Positions 52,429-61,303 are shown, counted from the first letter of the stretch. The stretch is 64,000 nt of DNA from JBOFSQ01 sp051651625 (GCA_051651625.1 JBOFSQ010000111.1:1-64000), one strand, 5' to 3'. The notes: generated by a model from the letters alone, not told the origin. Program-made: numbers and translations.

Positions 52429-53220
52429 ATGCCGTTTCCAAGTTCGATAACGCAGGAAGAGTTCTGCACCGATCTCAAGTCGCCCCACACGTTCGATCCG
52501 GTTGCGGAGATTCGGCGTTTGCGGCGTGAGCTTACGGAGCTTGCTGGCGCGTTCGATTCGCTAGTTCCGCCCAGAGATTCAGTCGCTACTCATTGTGCTG
52601 GCGAAGAACGTGATACTTGGTGTGAGGGTGACGTTGTGCGTTATGCGTCGCACTCGGCACTTGTTCCAGCGATTGCTACGTCGCGTGGGCGTCTTGCTGA
52701 ACTTGTCGAGTTCTCTCCGCGTCTCGACTTGCCACCACTCGAAACCGTTCAAATACGAAAACCACTCGGACTTGGCGAACGACAATCATCAGTGGCGAGT
52801 AGTGAGACGTTGCCTTCGGCCCGCGATGTTGTAATGACAGGTGCTCCGTCGGCGCGATGCGACAGTGTTTTACCGGTACGTTGCGATAGTGCGCACGAGA
52901 TCGGTTGGGGGCGACACGGCGTACAGCGTCTTCGTGAGCTACAGTCGTCGTCGCGTGTGACTGCGCCGCTCCAGCCGCGTTACAGTTTGCATCGTCCTGT
53001 TGTCAGCACCTCGCACGAAGTATCGCGTTCAAGTGACTTGGCAGCGTTCCTTACGCTTTTGGGCGTTGCGGCGGTTGTTGTTGGTACGACGTTATATTTT
53101 CGCAGTTACCAAGTAGGTGGTAGTAACCTTGAGGCGTTGGGACTACAGGTCGGTTTTGTCGGCGCGATTGTCCTTGCTATTCGCCTAGTTGGTGAGGCGT
53201 TCACGCCGAAAGCATCGTGA
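52429..53220 (+). CDS. Hypothetical membrane-anchored protein paired with an ATPase
   Basis: A 263-residue protein with no recognised family. The first ~195 residues are soluble and appear largely disordered (Ser, Arg, Pro, Leu), with an FDPVAEIRRLRRELTELAGAF helix near the start. Two C-terminal hydrophobic helices (FLTLLGVAAVVVGTTLYF and GLQVGFVGAIVLAIRLV) anchor it in the membrane. The stop overlaps the next start as GTGA, a sign of coupled translation with the ATPase gene. The start ATG 52429 is tentative. Confidence 0.75.
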   Translation: MPFPSSITQEEFCTDLKSPHTFDPVAEIRRLRRELTELAGAFDSLVPPRDSVATHCAGEERDTWCEGDVVRYASHSALVPAIATSRGRLAELVEFSPRLDLPPLETVQIRKPLGLGERQSSVASSETLPSARDVVMTGAPSARCDSVLPVRCDSAHEIGWGRHGVQRLRELQSSSRVTAPLQPRYSLHRPVVSTSHEVSRSSDLAAFLTLLGVAAVVVGTTLYFRSYQVGGSNLEALGLQVGFVGAIVLAIRLVGEAFTPKAS

Positions 53221-53831
53221 AATTGAGTCACAATCCATTTTCGAGTCGGTACGTTTTGCCTGATGTTGTTCCGTTTTTTTTTCCGGCAGCGGAAGCGGTG
53301 CAGGTTGAAACGCTTATCGAACAGTTTCTGTCGCGTGGCGGATTCGGACAGATTGTCGGGCCGCACGGGAGCGGGAAAACGACGCTGCTGGCCGAGATTG
53401 TGCGCGGACTTCGCCAGCGTAGTGTAAACGTCTTGGAGCTGACGTTCCGCGACCGTCAGCGAACGCTCACCGCCGCACAGTGGGACGCCGCCGCAGAATT
53501 CGGACGACGTTCAAACAGCACGACAACTTCTGTTGTCGTCATTGATGGTTTCGAGCAACTCTCGTTTTGCGAATCGTTTCGTGTTCGCATTCTGCTTCGC
53601 CGCTGCGGACTTCTTTTGACGGCACATCGACGTGTGCTTTGGCTGCTGGGATTTGCGGTACTTTACACAACTCATCCGTCGCTTGAGACCACGGAGCGAG
53701 TCATCGCTTACTTGCTGCGTGATGTGACGTGGCGTCCGTCGCATGAGGAAGTCGCCGCGCTCTACACGCTCCACCGCGGCAACACCCGCCTCGTAGTTAG
53801 CGACCTGTACGATCTCTACGAAGCACGCTAA
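53217..53831 (+). CDS. Small P-loop ATPase, partner of the upstream membrane protein
   Basis: A 204-residue protein starting GTG 53217 with a P-loop VGPHGSGKTTLLAEIV (about residues 47-62) and a Walker B-like SVVVIDGFEQL. It resembles the ExeA/GspA-type or AAA_22-type ATPases in layout but is shorter. The 4-nt overlap with the membrane protein gene suggests a complex in which ATP use at the membrane is the shared function. No other context. A strong terminator hairpin follows. Confidence 0.82.
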   Translation: MKLSHNPFSSRYVLPDVVPFFFPAAEAVQVETLIEQFLSRGGFGQIVGPHGSGKTTLLAEIVRGLRQRSVNVLELTFRDRQRTLTAAQWDAAAEFGRRSNSTTTSVVVIDGFEQLSFCESFRVRILLRRCGLLLTAHRRVLWLLGFAVLYTTHPSLETTERVIAYLLRDVTWRPSHEEVAALYTLHRGNTRLVVSDLYDLYEAR

Positions 53832-53844
53832 TCGTACCACAAAC

Positions 53845-53886
53845 AAACACGGGGCAGGCCAAACTGGCCCGCCCCGTGTTTTTCAC
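53845..53886 (+). terminator. Terminator hairpin after the ATPase gene
   Basis: AACACGGGGCAGGCC - AAACT - GGCCCGCCCCGTGTT followed by TTTT: a 15-bp stem with one A-C mismatch and a T tract, 14 bp after the stop. The core from 53852 to 53881 is repeated exactly at 54289-54318 on the other side of vapD. AAACAAAC on the left side allows leftward function too, for vapD. Confidence 0.85.
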
Positions 53887-53905
53887 GAGAGATGCAACTG
53901 CATCA

Positions 53906-54193
53906 TCAGGCATTTTTTACGATGTCTGTAAAGTCTGACCAATCTTCCACTTTGAACACGCGAATATCACGAACCGACTGCTTAAACCACTCAATAGCCG
54001 ACAGGCGATTAATGGCTTTGTAGACGACCGCAATGCCATTTTCGCTACCTTGATAAAGATACACGCTGCCTTGCGTCGCCTCAAAGCCAAACTTTTTCAG
54101 CTCGGCACCAATCTCCGAATACGCATTGTTATACGGATCGCCATAGTTTATTTTTAGGTCGGATATTAGCATATCGAAAGCAATTGCGTACAT
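53906..54193 (-). CDS. vapD: VapD family endoribonuclease
   Basis: A 95-residue VapD, a Cas2-fold RNase described as a toxin in Haemophilus and Helicobacter. MYAIAFDMLISDLKINYGD, GFEATQGSVYLYQG and QSVRDIRVFKVEDWSDFTDI match the family along the whole length, with Asp7 at the metal/active site. ATG 54193 has GGGGAGA upstream. No antitoxin such as vapX is adjacent. The gene is A+T-rich relative to its neighbours and lies between two identical hairpin-forming 30-bp repeats, which suggests it arrived as a cassette. Confidence 0.93.
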   Translation of the reverse strand: MYAIAFDMLISDLKINYGDPYNNAYSEIGAELKKFGFEATQGSVYLYQGSENGIAVVYKAINRLSAIEWFKQSVRDIRVFKVEDWSDFTDIVKNA

Positions 54194-54288
54194 AGCCCAT
54201 CTCCCCAACAGCGTTGACACAAACAACCAAAACACACAAGGCGTATTATCGCCAATTCGACACAAAAAACAAGGGCAAAAAGAAAAAA

Positions 54289-54318
54289 GGGCAGGCCAAA
54301 CTGGCCCGCCCCGTGTTT
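54289..54318. repeat. Second copy of the 30-bp hairpin core flanking vapD
   Basis: Identical over 30 bp to 53852-53881: GGGCAGGCC - AAACT - GGCCCGCCC plus CGTGTTT. It lies upstream of vapD and 34 bp after the end of the convergent-facing lipoprotein gene on the same strand, so it could terminate that transcript only in part. Confidence 0.9.
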
Positions 54319-54351
54319 GCGTGCGCAATTTGTAAACGCAAAGCCTACTCG

Positions 54352-54762
54352 TTACGGTTTCTCAACGGTGATGTTAAACACAGTCGCACCTTTCACGTCG
54401 CACGTCAGACCAGATGTCTCGCGGCTGGCGAACTTCTTGGCGACCATTTCCGTAACGACTGCCTTACTAGGATCGGGCGAACCTTTGCTGTCAACAACTT
54501 GCGTTCCTACTATGAACACTTGGTACGTTCCCCCTGGAATTCCGCTTCCTTTCGTTGCGCCTTCTAGTTTGTAGGTTCCATCGGGGGCGATGAAACCCGA
54601 CACCAAATCTTTATCGCTCTGAAAGTTTACTTCACCTTTGGTTACAGGCGTTCCATCGGGAAACGTCACCTTGCCCGAAACACCAACACCGCCACTGCAA
54701 CCGCTCAAGAATACGGCTACTGCAAGCACACACAAACTACACACAAACTTTCGCTTCAGCAT
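54352..54762 (-). CDS. Small transthyretin-like lipoprotein, homologue of the one at 36052
   Basis: A 136-residue lipoprotein: signal peptide with lipobox LSGC, then VSGKVTFPDGTPVTKGEVNF, YKLEGATKGSGIPGGTYQVF and a final FNITVEKP. It shares the order of motifs and the C-terminal VEKP with the protein at 36052. It lies about 310 bp downstream of a DUF1559 gene on the same strand with repeat DNA between. Probably an outer-envelope protein of unknown function. Confidence 0.87.
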   Translation of the reverse strand: MLKRKFVCSLCVLAVAVFLSGCSGGVGVSGKVTFPDGTPVTKGEVNFQSDKDLVSGFIAPDGTYKLEGATKGSGIPGGTYQVFIVGTQVVDSKGSPDPSKAVVTEMVAKKFASRETSGLTCDVKGATVFNITVEKP

Positions 54763-55072
54763 ATATCAACTCGCTTTCTAGTTCAAAACATGACAACAGT
54801 TAACGCTTCATTCCGTCATTCCTGCGTAGGCAGGAATCTAAAGAGAAATCGAAAATCACACGATTGCATCCGTTGTATCGAATCCAAAGCCCCAAAGGGG
54901 CGACAAGAACTTAGCCGTGGGTGAGCGGTATTCCGCGAACCCACGGTAGGCGACCCCAAAAAATCCGTAGCCCCAACGGGGCGCAAGAATCTCACCGTGT
55001 CATCTCTTTCGCCCCGTTGGGGCAACGCTGTCGCATTTCGCGTCAAAGGACGTTCAATAATCCACAAACACA
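54763..55072. repeat. Intergenic repeats (GGAATC hairpin and CCCCAACGGGGC units)
   Basis: Contains a CATTCCTGCGTAGGCAGGAA unit (about 54813-54840) and an array of GCCCCAAAGGGGCGACAAGA, GCCCCAACGGGGCGCAAGA and the inverted GCCCCGTTGGGGCAACG (54886-55035) around CCGTGGGTGAGCGG...ACCCACGG. No ORF is supported. Confidence 0.75.
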
Positions 55073-56128
55073 CTACGGCAACGACACACTCTCGCCATCA
55101 GATACGTCTGAAAGTGGGCAGAGAATAGTGTCCATTGGCGTGGTATTACTCACGGATCGCACGGCACCGTCACCCAGCAAAAAATTACAAACACCAGCAT
55201 GACTGCTACCAAAGCCATAATTATGGAAAGGGTTATTCGGAGACAAATAATCATTTGGTCCCTTGGCAAGACGTTGCCCGTCCCCCATTTGACGTACCGC
55301 TGATGGTGCCCCCCAACCAGCGACGGTAAAAATACTGCAATCTCCTTGCGTGTGAAGACCAGCGTTTCCATCACACTTACCGATTACGTCTTGCGGCACA
55401 TGCTTTTCACCTACCACGAGTTGGTTACTCGAACCATCTTTCCACCACGACATCTTGTCGCGTGGCTTGTTGTTATTTGTGTTCGTACCCATAAGCCGGG
55501 CAACACGCAACGGACCAAAATGCAGGTCGGCCATTCCGCCATCGCCTGAGTTGAAACAATAAATCCAGTCGAGATTCCCAGCAGGTAGGTTGCGTCGCCG
55601 TACAATACACGCATAATCACCGCAAGGTCCAATTGGCATCTCTGGCAAGTCTGTCGTCGTTGTCATCTGTACTCCGGTGCGCCGCGATGGACACTTGAAG
55701 ATGGGGACGGAACCATACGCCTTGCGGTCTGTATCGTCTAACAGATTGAGCCACCAACTATAGTAACGCGCCCTAGCGAGGTTGGTACCAGTGGTAACGC
55801 TTGGGTCTTGCAATGCGCTTTCTTGCCCTTTAGCATAGATGCGGTCGTATGTGGCATTTTGTTCCATATACGGCATCAGCAACACGAAAAAACCCGGGCG
55901 TGACTCGTGAATCACAACCGGTGGCAACATCCCGCCGGACGAGTCGATGAAGTTGTGTACACCCAACCCAAACTGTTTGAGATTGTTGGTACAGGTCATT
56001 CGTCTTGCCGCTTCGCGTGCGGCTTGCACTGCGGGAAGCAAAAGCGCAACCAACACGCCGATGATCGCAATGACCACCAGCAATTCTACTAGCGTGAACC
56101 CAGACGATTTTTTTGTGTTATACAGCAT
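55073..56128 (-). CDS. DUF1559 prepilin-like protein, normal short leader
   Basis: A 351-residue DUF1559 protein with an 8-10-residue leader MLYNTKKSSG, then FTLVELLVVIAIIGVLVALL, EAARRMTCTNNLKQFGLGVH, and a C-terminal SSHAGVCNFLLGDGAVRSVS motif. ATG 56128 follows AAGGAG at 8-nt spacing. It has no homopolymer in the leader, unlike the two other members here. Such proteins are probably processed by a prepilin peptidase and assembled at the envelope. Confidence 0.95.
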   Translation of the reverse strand: MLYNTKKSSGFTLVELLVVIAIIGVLVALLLPAVQAAREAARRMTCTNNLKQFGLGVHNFIDSSGGMLPPVVIHESRPGFFVLLMPYMEQNATYDRIYAKGQESALQDPSVTTGTNLARARYYSWWLNLLDDTDRKAYGSVPIFKCPSRRTGVQMTTTTDLPEMPIGPCGDYACIVRRRNLPAGNLDWIYCFNSGDGGMADLHFGPLRVARLMGTNTNNNKPRDKMSWWKDGSSNQLVVGEKHVPQDVIGKCDGNAGLHTQGDCSIFTVAGWGAPSAVRQMGDGQRLAKGPNDYLSPNNPFHNYGFGSSHAGVCNFLLGDGAVRSVSNTTPMDTILCPLSDVSDGESVSLP

Positions 56129-56445
56129 TGTAAAGTCTCCTTGTAAAAGAAGTGTCATTGAAACGTAAATGGAAATCTAACGAGCACGCTTATAGGTCAT
56201 ATAGGCCCTATGTGTCCTATAGCGTGATTTTCTTTTCTGTGCCAACCTAACAAAATCCTTTCCACGTTAGGGGAATAAATATCAATAGAAACGCGACCAT
56301 AATAGAATCTGTTTTGCCCGTATGGCATCAACGATTCTCCAACTCAGATGAATGCCCTACGGGCAAAACAATTCCTGTTAGCCGGCCTCGTTCTATTGAT
56401 GTTGTTGCCCTGCGGGCAGAAGGAAATCTACACGCAACCGAACTC
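56129..56445. repeat. Intergenic repeats: palindrome and GCCCGTAGGGC units
   Basis: Positions 56185-56226 hold a CACGCTTATAGGTCATA...TATAGCGTG palindrome. From about 56265 the sequence resembles 4600-4715 (ATATCAATAGAA, TTTTGCCCGTATGGCATCAA), followed by an inverted GCCCTACGGGCAAAAC. No gene is supported. Confidence 0.75.
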
Positions 56446-57763
56446 CTACGGCGCAACCGATTCTCCGCCATTGATCGAACCAAGCGCACCCCAAACCCCA
56501 AATTGTGATGCACCACTTGTGACGGGTTTCGCCGCATTTGTGGCTGCTCCCGTCGGATCGTTTGAATAACCCGTCGTGATTGCACTGATTGTATCAGAGA
56601 CAAACTGCACGGAGCCATCAACTCGTGCCACGCAAACTCCGCCAGAGTGTTCGCTGGAAGCCGACATCGCCGCGCGAAAACTACAGAAGTCTATTAGTGG
56701 GGCGGCAGCGGTTCCTTGGAGAGTGCAACTAGGAGAATTGGGAGGCAAGAGCGTGGTGAAACTCGTGAAGACAGGGCGTCCGTCAGACCACCGCTTGCCA
56801 GTCAACCGCCCTCGGTCATCTGCCGGGACACCTGCCGCAAGATACTCCTTACGCCCATCAATGGTGCTCATGCACGCATATACCGGCAGGCTGGTCACCG
56901 CCGTTGTAGCCATGCCGGGAATTTCTGCCCACGCACCTTTGATGGGAAACGTGTTGCGCTTCGTCTTCGCGTTGCCCGCAACACACTTTTCCGAGAAGAT
57001 GATTGTATTACTTGTGCCATCAACGACCGACGCCATTGAGTTCCAACGTGGTCCGGGGGAGAATACACCACGCGGATTGTCTGCGACAGTAGCAGCACTT
57101 GGCCAGTCACCAAGCGAATAGGCATACGAAATGGCTGCCCCTTCTTTCGCGTTTCGATCTGATGGGCACTGCACGGTTAGAATTTCCGCGCCGAATGGTT
57201 CCAAGTGTGGTTCCGGATCAAGACCTGCATTCGCACCCGATACCGCCAAGTCGTAAATGGCTTGCTGTTCTATGAACGGTGTCAACATCATGAATGGGCT
57301 GTAGTAGGAGATGGCCCGCGGCACAGGTGGAGTGCCAACCATAATCGTCGGATGCTTGATGTAACCATTTCCGGCCGGAAACGAACCGTTGGTGTCGTGG
57401 TAGTTTTGTGCGGCGAGTGCGAGTTGTTTGAGTTGGTTTGTACACGTCATTCTTCTTGCAGCTTCTCGTGCGGCTTGCACGGCGGGGAGAAGGAGCGCGA
57501 CGAGTACGCCGATGATCGCGATGACGACCAGCAGTTCGACGAGAGTGAATGCGCGGCGGAGAAGAGAGCCACCGTTACGCAGATCGACACTGTGCAGATC
57601 GAAGTCGAGAGAACGACTTCGTGAGGAAGAGAAGGGTGTTTGGACGCGAAGACTTCGCGTTTTACGCGAGCTGCCCCCCCCCCCCCAGCTTAACAAACTT
57701 AACAGCAATCGCTGACAGGTGGTCAACTATCGCAACCCAGAGACACCAGCAAAACCGGTCCAT
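56446..57763 (-). CDS. DUF1559 prepilin-like gene, frameshifted at a G13 tract (candidate OFF state)
   Basis: The prepilin frame contains RRAFTLVELLVVIAIIGVLVAL and the rest of a DUF1559 protein ending at 56446. The only start with a good Shine-Dalgarno (GAGGAGG, 5-nt spacing) is ATG 57763, which reads MDRFCWCLWVAIVDHLSAIA...VKLGGGGQLA and stops 4 codons after a G13 tract (57674-57686). Removing one G joins it to the prepilin frame. A TTG at 57726 is in the prepilin frame but has no Shine-Dalgarno. The sister gene at 36587 has G12 and is in frame. I read this as a switched-off or mis-sequenced copy. Confidence 0.85.
57674..57686 (-). repeat. G13 homopolymer in DUF1559 leader, out-of-frame state
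   Basis: Thirteen C on the plus strand (G on the coding strand), in the context GTTAAGCTG-G12-CAG. Nearly the same flanks as the G12 tract at 37761 (GTTAAGATG...CAG). One base more than needed for the prepilin frame. Confidence 0.9.
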
Positions 57764-58153
57764 ACGTTCCTCCTCAAGAAATGGAAGTAAAGGGTTCACC
57801 AAGAAAACAACTGAGCGTGCGCACCGAGCAAACACGTCGCGTGTGAGTTTAGCCCCGCAGCGAGGATGTGTCAAGAGGGAAGTGAAAAGTTTTGTGAAGC
57901 CGTTCGCGGATTTGCTGCCGTTTTGGCGTCCTTTCCTCAATCCCGTAGGGATTTCGTTATGGTAGAAAACGAGTGATAATGCGTTCCAAACCCCGCTAGG
58001 GGTTCCGTTATGGTAGAGAACGTGTGCCGACCATAACGCAACTCCTACGGAGTTGTTTTCGTTACACGTCGCGTGCGTGCTACCATAACGGAATGCCTAA
58101 CGGCATTCGAGAACGGAATAAAACCGTGAACGCTTACAGTTTTTTGAAACCGT
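57764..58153. repeat. Intergenic array of CGTTATGGTAG units
   Basis: Between the third DUF1559 gene start and the YgiQ stop. Positions 57935-58117 contain two CGTTATGGTAG(A)AAACG-type units and two inverted ones (CTACCATAACGG), each next to a small hairpin such as CCCGTAGGG, CCCGCTAGGGG, CTCCTACGGAG and GCCTAACGGC. The GTGAACGCTTAC motif is at 58126-58137. No gene is supported. Confidence 0.75.
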
Positions 58154-61100
58154 TCATGGATTGTCGCGTCGCGGTGAACCATCACGCGGCGGCCCGCTAC
58201 TTCGTGGACGATTGCCACCTCCACCGAACGGACGGTCGCCGCGAGGGCGATCATCTCGCGGTCGGTCGCTGCGTGGACGATCACCACCTCCGCCGAATGG
58301 ACGGTCGCCGCGAGGGCGATCATCACGCGGTCGGTCGTTGCGTGGACGATCACCACCTCCGCCGAACGGACGATCTCCGCGTGGGCGATCACCGCCACCG
58401 AATGGACGGTCGCCGCGTGGGCGATCATCACGCGGCCTGTCGCTGCGTGGACGATCACCACCACCGCCGAATGGACGGTCGCCGCGTGAGCGATCATCAC
58501 GCGGTCGGTCGTTGCGTGGACGATCACCGCCACCGCCGAATGGACGGTCGCCGCGAGGGCGATCATCACGTGGTCGGTCGCTGCGTGGACGATCACCGCC
58601 ACCACCGAATGGACGGTCGCCGCGTGGGCGATCATCACGTGGTCGGTCGCTTCGTGGACGATCACCGCCACCGCCGAATGGACGGTCGCCGCGAGGGCGA
58701 TCATCGCGTGGTCGGTCGCTTCGTGGACGATCACCACCGCCGCCGAATGGACGGTCGCCGCGTGGGCGATCATCACGCGGTCGGTCGTTGCGTGGACGAT
58801 CACCACCACCGCCGAATGGACGGTCGCCGCGTGGGCGATCATCACGCGGCCTGTCGCTTCGTGGACGATCACCACCACCGCCGAATGGACGGTCTCCGCG
58901 CGGGCGATCATCACGCGGTCTGTCGCTTCGTGGACGATCACCACCGCCACCGAACGGACGATCTCCGCGTGGGCGATCATCACGCGGCCTGTCGCTTCGT
59001 GGACGATCACCGCCGCCACCGAACGGACGGTCGCCACGCGGGCGATCATCACGCGGTCTGTCGTTTCGTGGACGATCACCGCCACCGAATGGACGGTCGC
59101 CGCGTGGGCGATCATCACGCGGGCGGTCTTCGCGTGGTCGCCACTCGCCTCTCGCCTCTCGTCTCTCGCCACTTCTTCCGCCGGCACCGAACGAACGTTC
59201 GCCACGCGGTCTGTCTTCGCGCGGTCGCCACTCGCCTCTCGATTCTCGCCTCTCGAATGGTCTACCATAGCGCGGACGTTCGCGCGAAGCGGCGCGTTCT
59301 TCTGCAACCTTTTCGCGGGCGAGACGGTCTTCCTCACGCTGCGCCTCTTCGAGTCGCTTCTTCGCAAGCTGCTGCATCTGCAAACGTTTGACACGCGACG
59401 ACTGCCGAATCGCCTGCTCCTTCGACGGATATTTCGGAATCAAAACGCCAATCAAGTCCTCACGCTGCGCCTCTTTGAGTGCCGACTTGACATCGTGATA
59501 AAACGCCGGATCGTAGTAGAGCAAGAGTGCCTTTTGGAGCCGCCGACCTCGCAGTCCCTTCTCTGTTATCACTCGCTCGCCATTGATTGGATTGAGGCCA
59601 GTGTAATACATACACGTTGCCAGCGTCATCGGCGTCGGGATAAAGTCTTGAACCTGTTCAGGGCGGATGCGTTCACGCATCAAAAACTCTGCAACGTTAA
59701 CCATTGATGAAAGTGTCGCACCGGGGAGTCCCGCCATCAAGTATGGTACGAGATAAAGCTCACGCCCGTGCCGCGCCGCTGATGCGAAAAATGCCCGCGT
59801 GAAATCGTTGTGCGACTCTATCGCCGGCTTGTTGATGAGTGCCAACACGCGCGGATCGGTATGCTCTGGTGCCGTCTTGAGATGGCCGCCGACGTGATGA
59901 CCGACAATTTCGTCGATGTAATGTTCGTCGCACAGTGCCAAATCGGTTCGCACTCCCGACGCAATGAACACCGCCTTCACGCCGTCCTGCTCGCGTGCCT
60001 TTTTCATCAGAGTAATAATCGCGTGATGATCGGTGGAGAGCTTTTCACACCGCTTCGGCACGAGACACGAAAGTCGCTGACAAACCTTGCGACGTTCGTT
60101 GTCGGTACAACCGAGTTTGTACATATTCGCCGACGGCCCGCCGATGTCGGACACGACTCCGCGACTCGCTGAGTTCGCCACGACCGCCGCAACCTCCGCG
60201 AGAATCGATCCCTCACTGCGACTCTGTATCACCTTCCCCTGATGCAGCGTGAGCGAACAGAATGCACAACCGCCAAAACATCCGCGATGAGAAATGATCG
60301 AATCGCGAACTACAGTGAACGCCGGAATGGGCGACTTCGCATACGACGGATGCGGACGCCGCACGAACGGAAGCGACGCAATCTGGTCCATCGCATCTTG
60401 CGAGAGCGGCAGACTCGGCGGATTGATTACAACCGCCTCCTGATCAAACTGTTGCACCAACGTCGCCGCCGAATAAGGATTGGCGTTGCTATACACTGCG
60501 TTAGTCATCGCAACAAAGAAACGACGACCGGCATCGCTGTCTTCCGCAACCTCTTCGTGACTCGGCAAGTAAACCGTCTCTGGCGTCTCTTCGGGGATGT
60601 CTTCCGACGCACCGATTCTGTACGCCGTTCCGCGAACGTTCCGAATTGTACGAATCGCTTCGCCACGCTGGAGCGACTGGACAACTTCACGAATCGCCGT
60701 CTCGCCATTTCCGTAGACGAGTAAGTCGGCCTTGCTGTCGAAGATAATTGAACGGCGAACTTTGTCGCTCCAGAAGTCGTAGTGACTTATCCGCCGCAAC
60801 GACGCCTCAATTCCACCAATGATAATTGGTACTCCTTGAAACGCCTCGCGGGCACGCTGCGCGTAGACGCTCGTCGCGCGGTCAGGACGCAAACCGCCAA
60901 GCCCCGCCGGAGAATAGGCGTCGTCGTTGCGACGTTTGCGACTCGCGGTGTAGTGGTTCACCATCGAATCGACGTTCCCCGCCGAGATGCAAAACGCAAG
61001 TCGCGGTTCACCAAACGTCTTCCACGCCTCGCAGTCTTTCCAGTCGGGCTGCGACAGAATCGCAACGCGAAGTTGCTCCGCCTCAAGAACGCGGCCAATT

Positions 61101-61243
61101 ACCGCCGCGGCAAAACTAGGGTGATCGACGTAGGCGTCGCCCGTCACCAAAACAATATCGACGCTGTCCCAACCCCGCGCGAGCATCTCGTCGCGCGTCA
61201 TCGGCAAAAATTGGTGTGAGGACGCGTCGGATGTTGATGTCAT
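58154..61243 (-). CDS. YgiQ-family radical SAM protein with RG/RD-rich repeat tail
   Basis: A 1029-residue protein. Residues 1-660 match the YgiQ/UPF0313 radical SAM family: VDIVLVTGDAYVDHPSFAAAVIGR, then the 4Fe-4S motif CFGGCAFC, and QDFIPTPMTLATCMYYTG. A basic coiled segment (KRLQMQQLAKKRLEEAQREED) follows. The last ~330 residues are about 13 near-identical 23-residue units of DRPRSDRPRDDRPRGDRPF plus GGGG. E. coli YgiQ lacks this. The tail resembles RGG-type RNA-binding or phase-separating regions. ATG 61243 is preferred; the upstream extension covers repeat DNA. Reaction unknown. Confidence 0.9.
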   Translation of the reverse strand: MTSTSDASSHQFLPMTRDEMLARGWDSVDIVLVTGDAYVDHPSFAAAVIGRVLEAEQLRVAILSQPDWKDCEAWKTFGEPRLAFCISAGNVDSMVNHYTASRKRRNDDAYSPAGLGGLRPDRATSVYAQRAREAFQGVPIIIGGIEASLRRISHYDFWSDKVRRSIIFDSKADLLVYGNGETAIREVVQSLQRGEAIRTIRNVRGTAYRIGASEDIPEETPETVYLPSHEEVAEDSDAGRRFFVAMTNAVYSNANPYSAATLVQQFDQEAVVINPPSLPLSQDAMDQIASLPFVRRPHPSYAKSPIPAFTVVRDSIISHRGCFGGCAFCSLTLHQGKVIQSRSEGSILAEVAAVVANSASRGVVSDIGGPSANMYKLGCTDNERRKVCQRLSCLVPKRCEKLSTDHHAIITLMKKAREQDGVKAVFIASGVRTDLALCDEHYIDEIVGHHVGGHLKTAPEHTDPRVLALINKPAIESHNDFTRAFFASAARHGRELYLVPYLMAGLPGATLSSMVNVAEFLMRERIRPEQVQDFIPTPMTLATCMYYTGLNPINGERVITEKGLRGRRLQKALLLYYDPAFYHDVKSALKEAQREDLIGVLIPKYPSKEQAIRQSSRVKRLQMQQLAKKRLEEAQREEDRLAREKVAEERAASRERPRYGRPFERRESRGEWRPREDRPRGERSFGAGGRSGERREARGEWRPREDRPRDDRPRGDRPFGGGDRPRNDRPRDDRPRGDRPFGGGGDRPRSDRPRDDRPRGDRPFGGGGDRPRSDRPRDDRPRGDRPFGGGGDRPRSDRPRDDRPRGDRPFGGGGDRPRNDRPRDDRPRGDRPFGGGGDRPRSDRPRDDRPRGDRPFGGGGDRPRSDRPRDDRPRGDRPFGGGGDRPRSDRPRDDRPRGDRPFGGGGDRPRNDRPRDDRSRGDRPFGGGGDRPRSDRPRDDRPRGDRPFGGGDRPRGDRPFGGGGDRPRNDRPRDDRPRGDRPFGGGGDRPRSDRPRDDRPRGDRPFGGGGNRPRSSGPPRDGSPRRDNP
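58190..59130 (-). repeat. Coding tandem repeat, 69-bp unit
   Basis: About 13 copies of a 69-bp unit encode the C-terminal tail of the YgiQ-like protein. Copies differ mainly at silent or Ser/Asn positions and some lack one Gly codon or are shortened to half. Because of the biased composition, long open frames also appear in two other phases and on the opposite strand. Confidence 0.92.
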
Positions 61244-61303
61244 GTGTGGGTACTCGATGTTGGTTTGGGTGTAAGTGTTCACGGATTTTGCGATTACGAG
61301 CGG

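Noticed and set aside
57726..57728. TTG at 57726 as the true start of the third DUF1559 gene
   Set aside because: It is in the prepilin frame but has no Shine-Dalgarno, whereas ATG 57763 has an excellent one and parallels the sister gene. Kept only as a fallback.
58190..59130. Regularly spaced repeats that could suggest a CRISPR array
   Set aside because: Units are contiguous 69-bp coding repeats with no unique spacers, and no cas genes are nearby.
58024..59394. Several long ORFs on both strands over the YgiQ tail region, rich in His/Asp/Arg or Arg/Ser/Pro
   Set aside because: They are shadows of the 69-bp coding repeat. The minus-strand frame that continues from the radical SAM domain is the only one with a recognised protein.
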